NCBI RefSeq assembly: GCF_900104445.1
Contig: NZ_FNJI01000023.1
Location: 1-64,000 of the forward strand
From: Desulforhopalus singaporensis
Lineage (GTDB): Bacteria > Desulfobacterota > Desulfobulbia > Desulfobulbales > Desulfocapsaceae
Direction: 5' to 3'
DNA length: 64,000 nt
Part shown: positions 1-7,661 of the stretch, piece by piece
Numbering within the stretch: the first letter of the stretch is position 1
Layout: the number at the start of each line of letters is the position of its first letter
Position numbers and translations under genes: made by a program
The notes under the pieces: generated by a model
The model's input: only the letters and a program-made list of their open reading frames with translations
Told to the model about the DNA's origin: nothing
The model's database searches: none

Positions 1-1
1 C

Positions 2-1015
2 ATGTCGTCGGTTGGCGGATGGGATCAAGCCATTACCCGGCTCGCGACCTTTGAGTTAAAACCGGATATTATCGCCTGGCACGGCATGACCGGCGCAAAC
101 GCCTTCTGGTCCACCAAGACCGCGGCCCTGGTCTGGGCGGTAGTGCTGGGGTTCGTCTGGTCGGCCGTGGTCGCGGTGAGCCCGTGGCAGGCGAGCCGGT
201 ACCTGATGGCGAAAAATGAACACGTGACCCTGCGGGCCGCCCTGATAGCACCGACCTGTGTTCTGCTGCTCTATGTTGTACTCCATTTTTCCGCCGCGGC
301 CATCAACCTGATCAAACCCGATATCGCTCCTTCCGAGAAAGCCTACATCTGGGCAGCGTTCAACGTACTGCCGACCTGGATGGGGGTCATCATGCTGGGC
401 GGCATCATGGCGGCAGCCCTCTCTTCGTGTTCCACCTTCCTCTCCCTCGTCGGCTTTTCCGTGTCCCGGGACCTGATTCATGAGAGCGGAGACAGTGAGA
501 AGGTGCTGCGGGTCAGCCGAATCACCATGGCTTTTGTCGGGTTGGCTACCTTGGGCATAACCTATTTCCAGCCGCCGGCGGTTATGTGGATCGGCTATTT
601 TGCGGCAACCCTGTTCGCAGCGTCCTGGGGACCGGTAGCATTTGCCAGTGTCTGGTCCAAGCGAATTACCGCCACAGGGGCCCTGTGGGGCATAATAGGC
701 GGCTTTATTGCCGTGGCACTCGGCGAAACGTTGAAGAAATATGGCGGCGTTGATTTCCCCGTCTATCTGCGTCCGCCAATCATCGGCGCGGGCTTCAGCG
801 TCCTCTGTATCATAGTCGGATCAGCCCTTACCCAGGTGAGCGATGCCGAACGGCAGTTCCGGGAAAAGCTCCATATCCGGCCGGCAGGTGAGAGCAGCGC
901 GGTTGAGGTCAGCCGTACCATGACCCTTGCCAAAGTCATCGCGGGACTCGGCATACTGACCATTATCGGGGTCTACTATCTCTATTCGGTGCCTTACAAC
1001 GCCGCATTGCAATAA
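2..1015 (+). CDS. Sodium:solute symporter (SSS family), 3' part only
   Basis: This is the C-terminal two-thirds of a Na+:solute symporter of the SSS family, a secondary transporter in the inner membrane. About 337 residues are visible and family members are usually near 500, so the true start lies left of the window and the Met at base 2 is probably internal. The protein shows repeated hydrophobic helices and the small-residue-rich helix IMAAALSSCSTFLS typical of the sodium-site region of SSS carriers. The soluble C-terminal stretch is short, followed by a last helix. The substrate cannot be read from the sequence. It stands alone; the next gene is on the opposite strand. Confidence 0.85.
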   Translation: MSSVGGWDQAITRLATFELKPDIIAWHGMTGANAFWSTKTAALVWAVVLGFVWSAVVAVSPWQASRYLMAKNEHVTLRAALIAPTCVLLLYVVLHFSAAAINLIKPDIAPSEKAYIWAAFNVLPTWMGVIMLGGIMAAALSSCSTFLSLVGFSVSRDLIHESGDSEKVLRVSRITMAFVGLATLGITYFQPPAVMWIGYFAATLFAASWGPVAFASVWSKRITATGALWGIIGGFIAVALGETLKKYGGVDFPVYLRPPIIGAGFSVLCIIVGSALTQVSDAERQFREKLHIRPAGESSAVEVSRTMTLAKVIAGLGILTIIGVYYLYSVPYNAALQ

Positions 1016-1209
1016 GCTGTTTCCCATGTTGTGGTCCCATGTTGCGCATGGTCGCATCGAGATGACGTCGATTGCACCCTTGCGGAACATGGGATAGTCC
1101 ACCCCTTCCCCATAACCAAGCGCTTTTTCCCGGTAAAATAGCCATACACCTGGGCATCATACTGTGCCGGACCACCACCAGATTCCGCCGACGCCGGGGA
1201 AAACTACCC

Positions 1210-1242
1210 GCTGAAGATTTGCGCACAGTGCAAATCTTCAGC
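1210..1242. repeat. Perfect 13-bp inverted repeat (hairpin)
   Basis: The arms at 1210-1222 and 1230-1242 are perfect complements (GCTGAAGATTTGC and its reverse complement) around a 7-base loop. No T-run follows, so it is not a classical intrinsic terminator. The gap 1016-1367 also holds CCCATGTT twice (1024, 1037) and its complement AACATGGG near 1086, suggesting a second, weaker fold. No gene is supported in this gap. Confidence 0.5.
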
Positions 1243-1367
1243 AACGCAACGCGCCTGATTCTATCTTAGCCCGGCTACAGTCAGTTCCTTTCGCAATATC
1301 ACTGCAGCTCCATCTGCGTTTTTCATGGTCGAGAGAGACCCCGATGTGTACCGGTCGGGAAATCGTG

Positions 1368-2408
1368 TCATGGCAACTTGGCATGACTGATTTTTTTATA
1401 AAAAACTTCTGCTGATAGTAAACGAGGCATAATATACAAAAAATTAATTCTCAGTAATCTAAACAGATACACTGCGACAAGAGGTGCAATGACGCCGGCC
1501 AAGGTACCCACGACAACATGTACCGAAAAGTTTCTTATCTTAAACAAATTGCAGAGTACGATCCTGGCCCCGGAATACGAGAGAACGTGCATAAGATAAA
1601 TAGTCATTGAGTTTGACCCAATCAGCAAAATTATTTTCGATGGTTTCCGGCAGATCAGTGACGAAAAGCTTATTATAAAGAGGATAGATATAACCGATAG
1701 CACCAGCAGTGGGATTCCGATATCAGTGTATGTCAGATGCAGAATATTATGATAAATATATTGATAGGAAAGAAAAAACACAAAAGACAAAATCGTCCAC
1801 CTGTACAGGTGGGCCTCGATAATATTTCTGAACTCCTTACAAAATACACCTAACGCAAAGAAAACAAAATAGCTGAAAATGTATTTCAGAAAAATTGTCT
1901 TCGGCAGATAATCCTGATGAACAAAAACGACGCAGGCTATAGACAATACAATAAAACAATAGGGCTTACTTCTTTTTCGATAGAGCAATATCGCAAGAAA
2001 AAAAATAAAAAACAGTGCATATAAAAACCAGAGATGAGTCTTGGTCCCCCATAACATGGATGAAAAAACGTCAGAAAATGTCACAGGGTGATGTGTGAGC
2101 TTAGAAAAAACAACTTCCACGCTTCCCTGCAGAATCGACCAGACCAGATAGGGATAAATAATGGCGTCAATCTTATTGACCAACAGTCCTACAGAACCAT
2201 ATTTTTCTAGAGACCTAAAAAAATACAGACCTGACAAAAAGAAGAACAGAGGAATATGAAAAGCATAAATGACACTGTCGATCAGCAGATAGCTCTTCAT
2301 GTCTACCGGCAAACCTGCCTTGCAGATCCCATGCGCCACATGTCCATAAACGACTAAAACTATGCCAATCGCTTTACTGTAATCGACCCACAAGTCTCTA
2401 TTGTTCAT
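1368..2408 (-). CDS. Acyltransferase 3 family membrane protein
   Basis: This is a 346-residue polytopic inner-membrane protein of the acyltransferase 3 family, which transfers acyl groups to sugars or other envelope or secreted glycans. The N-terminal motif DYSKAIGIVLVVYGH is the family signature, with the catalytic His at the end of the first helix. About ten hydrophobic helices follow and the C-terminus is basic. The start ATG at 2408 gives the expected short N-terminus. The gene is visibly AT-rich compared with its neighbours, it sits alone, and a long non-coding AT-rich stretch lies upstream. These are signs of horizontal acquisition. The acceptor cannot be predicted. Confidence 0.85.
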   Translation of the reverse strand: MNNRDLWVDYSKAIGIVLVVYGHVAHGICKAGLPVDMKSYLLIDSVIYAFHIPLFFFLSGLYFFRSLEKYGSVGLLVNKIDAIIYPYLVWSILQGSVEVVFSKLTHHPVTFSDVFSSMLWGTKTHLWFLYALFFIFFLAILLYRKRSKPYCFIVLSIACVVFVHQDYLPKTIFLKYIFSYFVFFALGVFCKEFRNIIEAHLYRWTILSFVFFLSYQYIYHNILHLTYTDIGIPLLVLSVISILFIISFSSLICRKPSKIILLIGSNSMTIYLMHVLSYSGARIVLCNLFKIRNFSVHVVVGTLAGVIAPLVAVYLFRLLRINFLYIMPRLLSAEVFYKKISHAKLP

Positions 2409-3561
2409 GAGAAAATCCTTTGTTGTTACAGCCCGGTACTGTGCAAATGAGCGATCGAGTAACCGGGGTTGTTCCTAAGCCCCTCGCAGAGTCCGTAAAT
2501 GAGACTGCCGCCCCCTCATACCGCTCTTTGTGCCAAACACATAAAAACACCACTGCCTCAATGCGGCAATAACAAAGCCGCTTTGGCAAATCGAGTGAAC
2601 CGGGGACCCTGGCTCACTTCAATCTCCCTTTGAATCCTCTGTACTGCAGGCACGTCCAAAAAACAATTCCGGAGTCAATATATACCAGAACTATTTTGAA
2701 ATCTCTGGCTTAATATTTCTCGTAAATACTTCACATCTACCAACGAACTACCCACCCTTTTTTATCAGGGCTTTTAGACTGTACCTCAATGCTCTTCGGA
2801 GGTTACTGACCGGAGGTTGACGCTGTCATCGATTGAGCTATTATTGTGCGTATCCTGTCCCTGTCTTTAGTATCTGCTTACATAGGTTCCATATTTTCAA
2901 CACGTTATGGAACAATACAAAAAAGTCTGGCAAATTTTACGCCTGAACAATCCATCTGTGCCATGATCCTGATATGACCTCCGCAGAACATCAAGCCGCG
3001 TATATAGAGTTAAAAGTGACAATGAATTCAGGGGAAAATATCGGTCACGAGATATAAACGGAACAAGACCTATCGAAAAAAGCCGCCGGACATACGCGTA
3101 AACAAGAAAAGCCGGGGTTATTTCACACTCAATTTAAGAATGGTTTTGTCTGTCATTCTCGTTTTGCCAATATCTCTGACGTCAACCGTGCACCACGGTC
3201 TGTGACAATTGTTGCTGTTCCGAGGGTTCTTGCTTTTCATGAATCCTTGGAAATCTTCACCAGCTTCACTGGCTGGGGGAACAAACTCTTTCTGATGAGC
3301 TTTTTCTCCGGAACCTGTAGAGATTTCTCTTCAGGCTCCTGATAAAGTCGTCCGTATCTTGACCTTCAACACCCTGGATTTTCCCGCCTCTACTCACAGC
3401 AACAATCATAGATTCCGGTATTTTTTATTATTAAACATTGAAAAATCAACCTGATGCATTATCAATAGAGGCAGGGCTTTGCAACAATCACAAGATCGTC
3501 ACCTGGCCATCGCCCTGTCGACCGCAATAGTCTTCTAAATAATTCAAAATAAGTAAATGCA
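2409..3561. other. 1.15-kb AT-rich stretch without a supported gene
   Basis: I find no frame of convincing length or composition. A 40-codon minus-strand frame (3118-3240) preceded by a 47-codon frame around 3270-3410 could be a decayed gene, but neither resembles a family I know. No tRNA, terminal repeat or transposase is visible. The base composition resembles the adjacent acyltransferase gene more than the rest of the window. Confidence 0.4.
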
Positions 3562-3981
3562 GTGATAGTTGTTACCAAAACCATAAAGCTTACCGACTCA
3601 GAATATACCTTTACCCCCATCCGCGCCCAGGGAGCAGGAGGACAGAATGTAAATAAGGTTTCCTCGGCCGTTCAGCTACGCTTTGATATCGGCAACTCCA
3701 GTCTTCCCCAACGCTATAAAACCAGCCTGCTTCACCTCTCCGATCAAAGAATTACCAATGACGGGGTAATCGTCATCAAGGCCCAGAAATACCGCACACT
3801 CGAAAAAAACAAGGAAGATGCAATCCAACGACTCAAAGATATCATCAACAAGGCAGGGTATACCAGAAAATCTCGCAAACCAACCAAGCCAACCTTTGGT
3901 TCCCGCCAACGCAGAGTGGACAGTAAAGTGAAGCGTGGAAAAATAAAGTCACTCCGGGGGAAAATAAAATCGGAGATCTGA
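3562..3981 (+). CDS. arfB: Alternative ribosome-rescue factor ArfB (YaeJ-type peptidyl-tRNA hydrolase)
   Basis: ArfB enters the empty A site of ribosomes stalled at the 3' end of broken mRNA and hydrolyses peptidyl-tRNA. The release-factor catalytic motif lies in IRAQGAGGQNVNK (GGQ near residues 26-28). The protein lacks the codon-recognition domains of RF1/RF2 and ends in a Lys/Arg-rich tail that in this family inserts into the mRNA channel. Its 139 residues match the usual size. The start is GTG at 3562, chosen because the resulting N-terminus (MIVVTKTIKL) aligns with E. coli ArfB from the first residue. It is monocistronic as far as can be seen. Confidence 0.93.
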   Translation: MIVVTKTIKLTDSEYTFTPIRAQGAGGQNVNKVSSAVQLRFDIGNSSLPQRYKTSLLHLSDQRITNDGVIVIKAQKYRTLEKNKEDAIQRLKDIINKAGYTRKSRKPTKPTFGSRQRRVDSKVKRGKIKSLRGKIKSEI

Positions 3982-4324
3982 TGCGGCCACAAGTCGTTTG
4001 ATGACCTGGTGCAGTTATACATTGCATTATGTCATAAACGCTGGTAAGGATGCGGCTCCAGCGCCGTGTTGTCTGGCCAGAACATGAAAATTCCTTGAAT
4101 TTGCAGCAAAAAACCAGGCTGACACGCTGTTGATCTACCACAATGGTGCCGACACATCCTGACAAAACAGGCTCTGTGTACAGATCTTCTCTTGAAGCAA
4201 ACAACCCTCAACGGATACTTTTATGTCTTTTGTTACTGCTCTTCCAGACAACTCGTTCATCCATTCGGGGCGGCCAACCACCTCCCTTTGTACTCCTGAA
4301 AGCAACCGTTTGAGATAAGGACCA

Positions 4325-5170
4325 ATGCTGCGCCACACCTTTTGCCATATACCAGGGATCGGCTTTGCCACCGAAAAAAAATTATGGAACTGCGGGGTCA
4401 CCGATTGGCACAAATGGAAGGATCCTGTGCCGGTAAAAGTCCCCGCCAGTACCAGGCACGATGCCGCCATAATCCTCGACCAGTCGTTGACAGCCCTTGA
4501 CCGCAACAACCCGTCATTCTTCACTTCCCGGCTTGCAAGCTCGGAAAGCTGGCGGATCTTCTCTTTATTTCGCAACAGCACCGCCTACCTCGATATAGAG
4601 ACAACCGGACTCGACGAAGCTGCAGAGATAACGACTATCGCCCTCTATGACGGTAACACGGTCTTCACCTACGTAAACGGCATCAACCTTGACCGGTTCG
4701 TCGACGATATCTATAACTATTCAGTTATCGTCAGCTATAACGGGAAAAGTTTCGACATTCCATTTATTGAAAATTATTTCCGAATCAGCCTGGATCATGC
4801 CCAGATCGACCTGCGGTATGTTCTGGCCAAGCTGGGGTTTAAAGGCGGCCTTAAGGGATGTGAAAAAATGGTCGGGATGAACAGGGGCAATCTTGCCGGG
4901 GTTGACGGCTATTTTGCGGTACTGCTGTGGCGCGAATATCTGAGGAATAATGACCGGAGGGTGCTCGACACGCTTTTGGCCTACAACATCGAGGACACCG
5001 TGAACCTTGAGCGGCTTGCGGTTGAAGCGTACAACAGAAACGTTCAGATGACGCCGTTTGGTGCAGATCTTGCCCTTACCTGTCCGCCATCCCCGCCAAA
5101 TCCATACGTTGCCGACAATGACATTATCGCCCTGCTCAAACGTACCTCGGCGCAAAACCGTGGGTGGTAA
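4325..5170 (+). CDS. RNase H-like (DEDD) exonuclease domain protein, YprB type
   Basis: A 281-residue protein with a DEDD-type RNase H-fold exonuclease domain (PF13482-like). Visible motifs are YLDIETTGLDE for acidic motif I (near residue 87), VSYNGKSFDIPFIE for motif II, and LLAYNIEDTVNLE for motif III, so the metal-binding acidic residues look intact. The N-terminal HTFCHIPGIG segment is also typical of this family, which is conserved in many bacteria but poorly characterised; Bacillus YprB is a relative. A short AAGGA precedes the ATG. It is convergent with the ferredoxin gene on its right, 46 bases away. The upstream gap 3982-4324 holds nothing I recognise. Confidence 0.8.
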   Translation: MLRHTFCHIPGIGFATEKKLWNCGVTDWHKWKDPVPVKVPASTRHDAAIILDQSLTALDRNNPSFFTSRLASSESWRIFSLFRNSTAYLDIETTGLDEAAEITTIALYDGNTVFTYVNGINLDRFVDDIYNYSVIVSYNGKSFDIPFIENYFRISLDHAQIDLRYVLAKLGFKGGLKGCEKMVGMNRGNLAGVDGYFAVLLWREYLRNNDRRVLDTLLAYNIEDTVNLERLAVEAYNRNVQMTPFGADLALTCPPSPPNPYVADNDIIALLKRTSAQNRGW

Positions 5171-5216
5171 CTCCGCTGCAGGATATTCTTTCCAGTCCCG
5201 GTTATTGTTCAGCAGA

Positions 5217-6206
5217 TTATCCGGTCAACAGTTGCGCCGGCGTGATGATAATGGCATTTTCCGGGCAAAATTTTTCACAGAGAAAACAACTGGTACAGAG
5301 GTAGGGATCTACCATCAGTTTCTTTTTGTGTTCATCTTTCACCAGCCTTACCGCCCCGGTGGGGCACATGCCGGTGCAGCGCGGGCAAAGTGTACACCAC
5401 TTCTCTACTGTTATGGTCGGTAAACATTTTGCCGTCAGCTCCTTCTTCTTTTCGACGGCTGCCGACAAAAGAGCGTCCCGCAGTAACCTGGTTTTAGCCG
5501 GCAGCCGCCTTCCTTCGTCATGGTTCCGGCAGGTGGTATGGCGCTCTTTTTTCATCAAACGGACCACATCACGACCAAGACTTCGTAGAAAGGACCTCCT
5601 GCCTCTTGCTATCTCATCAGACAGCTGTTTTTCATCTGTTATCACCGTAAATCGGGCACCTATGTGCGGGCCGAGAAGTTTTGCGGTATTTTCCAGGGCC
5701 CGGAAAAAACGTGTAACCGGTCGCTGATTTATGCAGCAGGAACATCCGGTAAAATCATAAGAGATGAGAGCTCCTTTTTTCAGGAAAAGGAACACAACCG
5801 CTTCCGGTGAAAGTGCACCAAGACACGGGAGACCGGTTTCGTCCACGCCGTACCTTCCGCCAGGTCTATTGCCGCAGTAACAGGAAACAAGCGGATTTTC
5901 ATCCACGCTCCAGTCAAGCAGTTGCTGCTCGATATCACACCCGGCAAAGGTAAAAACTCCTGCTGGACAAATTGCTGCACATCTGCCGCAAAGCGTGCAC
6001 TCGCCACAGTCTAACTCAACCCCGCCCGTCACCACCGACAGCGCCCGAAAAAGACACCCATCTACGCACAGGCGGCAGTCACAGCTGTTCAGACGTCTCC
6101 TGAGACAATGCGCAAGGTTGGGTACGATTTTTCGCCACTGGCCGTCCACCAGATTTTCGTCAGATTCCATGCGCCGTGTCAGTTGCATAGAATTTGCAAC
6201 AGCCAT
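5217..6206 (-). CDS. Multi-cluster 4Fe-4S ferredoxin-like protein in the molybdoenzyme operon
   Basis: A 329-residue cytoplasmic iron-sulfur protein, last gene of the molybdoenzyme operon. It carries an N-terminal Cys-rich segment (CDCRLCVDGC and CGECTLCGRCAAICP), a middle part with further Cys pairs (CSCC), and a C-terminal double ferredoxin module (CTLCPRCTGMCP and CTSCFLCEKFCP). Related proteins accompany TorD genes in many DMSO-reductase-family operons and are presumed to shuttle electrons or assist cluster assembly. The start is uncertain: 6206 overlaps the chaperone gene by 47 bases, and an in-frame ATG at 6170 overlaps its stop by only 11, which would favour translational coupling. Exact function unknown. 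Confidence 0.75.
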   Translation of the reverse strand: MAVANSMQLTRRMESDENLVDGQWRKIVPNLAHCLRRRLNSCDCRLCVDGCLFRALSVVTGGVELDCGECTLCGRCAAICPAGVFTFAGCDIEQQLLDWSVDENPLVSCYCGNRPGGRYGVDETGLPCLGALSPEAVVFLFLKKGALISYDFTGCSCCINQRPVTRFFRALENTAKLLGPHIGARFTVITDEKQLSDEIARGRRSFLRSLGRDVVRLMKKERHTTCRNHDEGRRLPAKTRLLRDALLSAAVEKKKELTAKCLPTITVEKWCTLCPRCTGMCPTGAVRLVKDEHKKKLMVDPYLCTSCFLCEKFCPENAIIITPAQLLTG

Positions 6207-6867
6207 CGTAGAAGTTGCTCGTGCATTTCGCCAGCTCCCGGTAATAGTCGGTGGCAGCTCCTGCCTGGAGCCTGGCGGTAAACTCAGGAATCCACGGCAT
6301 GGCGCTGTTGAAAAAGTTTGACTGCAGCTGACGAAGACAGGTGGTTTTCCCGGTCAAGTCTTCAGCGCGGGCGGTGATCTCTTTGGCTAAGAGAAAGTAC
6401 ATAAACTCAAATTCAATTGCGATATGGTCAGGCGGCTCCTTCATTTCAACCGTAAGTCCCGCGTCCTGGTAATAGCGCTTCACCATCTGGGTCGAGTCTC
6501 CCATCACCCTGCGATTTTGTTCAAGATAGACCGAACCGTAGGGGGGGGCGATGAGCGCAAACGGACCGACAAACAGTGCCGCATAATCGACCCTGAGCCG
6601 CTGTTGCGTTTCACGCTCCAGCTCAGCTTCCATCTTCTCTGCGCAGGCCGCCGCTTCCGGACAGACGTCTCGAAGCTGAGATGCCAGGTTGGCGCATACC
6701 CGTTCTTCAATAAAGATCTCTTTATCCGGTTCATAAAAACATGCACCCAACAGTTTGAAACTGTTGCTGCGGCAGACCACTTCTCTTGAGGATTCCATAT
6801 GACCAGGTTGGTTGGCGTCAACAGGGAAACATGCGGCACACCAGGGAGACCGGGCGCGCCGCACCAT
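6160..6867 (-). CDS. TorD/DmsD-family molybdoenzyme chaperone
   Basis: A TorD-like cytoplasmic chaperone, expected to bind the twin-arginine leader of the catalytic subunit and hold it until the molybdopterin cofactor and clusters are in. The all-helical family pattern is recognisable in SNSFKLLGACFYEPDKE at the start and in EFEFMYFLLAKE followed by FFNSAMPWIPEF, the conserved helix with the MPW-type motif. The ATG at 6867 follows the stop of the FeS subunit gene by 11 bases. The ATG at 6798 is an alternative that removes a Cys-containing 23-residue extension, but it has no better ribosome site. This gene equals arrD/torD by position in the operon. Confidence 0.85.
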   Translation of the reverse strand: MVRRARSPWCAACFPVDANQPGHMESSREVVCRSNSFKLLGACFYEPDKEIFIEERVCANLASQLRDVCPEAAACAEKMEAELERETQQRLRVDYAALFVGPFALIAPPYGSVYLEQNRRVMGDSTQMVKRYYQDAGLTVEMKEPPDHIAIEFEFMYFLLAKEITARAEDLTGKTTCLRQLQSNFFNSAMPWIPEFTARLQAGAATDYYRELAKCTSNFYDGCCKFYATDTAHGI

Positions 6868-6878
6868 GATACTGCTTC

Positions 6879-7643
6879 TTATCTTGCCGAGTAATTCCTT
6901 ATATAGTGTACGTTAGGCTTGGTTCCCTTCTCTTTTTTCAGGACAAAGCCACCATGTTTTTGCAAAAGCATGGCCGCTTCACTTTTACCATCGTCAAGAT
7001 CTCCAAAGATACGGGCGCCGGAGGGGCATGCCTCGACACAGGCCGGCAGCTCGCCGACTTTGAGCCGGTGGTCGCAAAGAATGCATTTTTCGACAATATT
7101 GTCCCGCCGTACATTTTTATAATCTGGATGCTGATAGTCGGTTCTGTGGGGAGGAACGGCTCCGGCCAAAGAACAAAGCTCGGCTGGCGATCCGGAACAT
7201 CTTTTTATCAGCTCGGTCTTGTCACTGAAAAACGGATGTGCGGGCTCCCCCTCGTCGTTGTAACTGATAACACTATATTCCCGCGATGCGCCGTCTGTTG
7301 ATACGTCATCCATACTGTACGGGCAAGCATCCTGACATGCTCGGCACCCTATACACCGGTCATCGTTATGCATGGTTATACCGTCGGCGGTTTTGTACAT
7401 CGCCTTGGGCTCCACGGGACATGCGGCCACACACGGCGCGTTGCTGCAATGATTACACAGCACCGGAAGAGTGCGGAACTTGGTATCGGGAAAGGTTCCA
7501 GTGGTTTCATGAATGAAATCCGCCCAGTTGTGGGTCTGGCCGTTTCTCCTCAAGGCAGTATTGTTTTCGGTTTTGCATGCGAGCGCACAGGCGCCGCAGC
7601 CAACACACTTACGCAGATCGATTATCATTCCATATTGCGTCAT
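6879..7643 (-). CDS. Molybdoenzyme 4Fe-4S electron-transfer subunit (ArrB/PsrB/DmsB-like)
   Basis: A 254-residue ferredoxin subunit with four 4Fe-4S sites, the partner of the molybdopterin catalytic subunit encoded 18 bases upstream. Cys groups visible in order are CVGCGACALACK, CNHCSNAPCVAACP, CIGCRACQDACP, and the C-terminal pair CILCDHR ... CVEACPSGARIFGDLDD. The overall pattern (IDLRKCVGCGAC at the N-terminus, IRNYSAR at the end) is closest in my memory to ArrB of arsenate respiration, but PsrB- and NrfC-type subunits are similar. It would pass electrons between the catalytic subunit and a membrane or soluble donor. No NrfD-type membrane anchor gene is present next to it. Confidence 0.88.
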   Translation of the reverse strand: MTQYGMIIDLRKCVGCGACALACKTENNTALRRNGQTHNWADFIHETTGTFPDTKFRTLPVLCNHCSNAPCVAACPVEPKAMYKTADGITMHNDDRCIGCRACQDACPYSMDDVSTDGASREYSVISYNDEGEPAHPFFSDKTELIKRCSGSPAELCSLAGAVPPHRTDYQHPDYKNVRRDNIVEKCILCDHRLKVGELPACVEACPSGARIFGDLDDGKSEAAMLLQKHGGFVLKKEKGTKPNVHYIRNYSAR

Positions 7644-7661
7644 TTTTCCTCCTCCTCATCG

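Noticed and set aside
2398-2589. A 63-codon minus-strand frame overlapping the acyltransferase start
   Set aside because: It overlaps the better-supported gene, has an unlikely composition and no family match.
3118-3240. Short minus-strand frame (40 codons) in the AT-rich gap
   Set aside because: It has no recognisable domain, no clear ribosome site and no neighbour to support it. Mentioned only as a possible decayed fragment.
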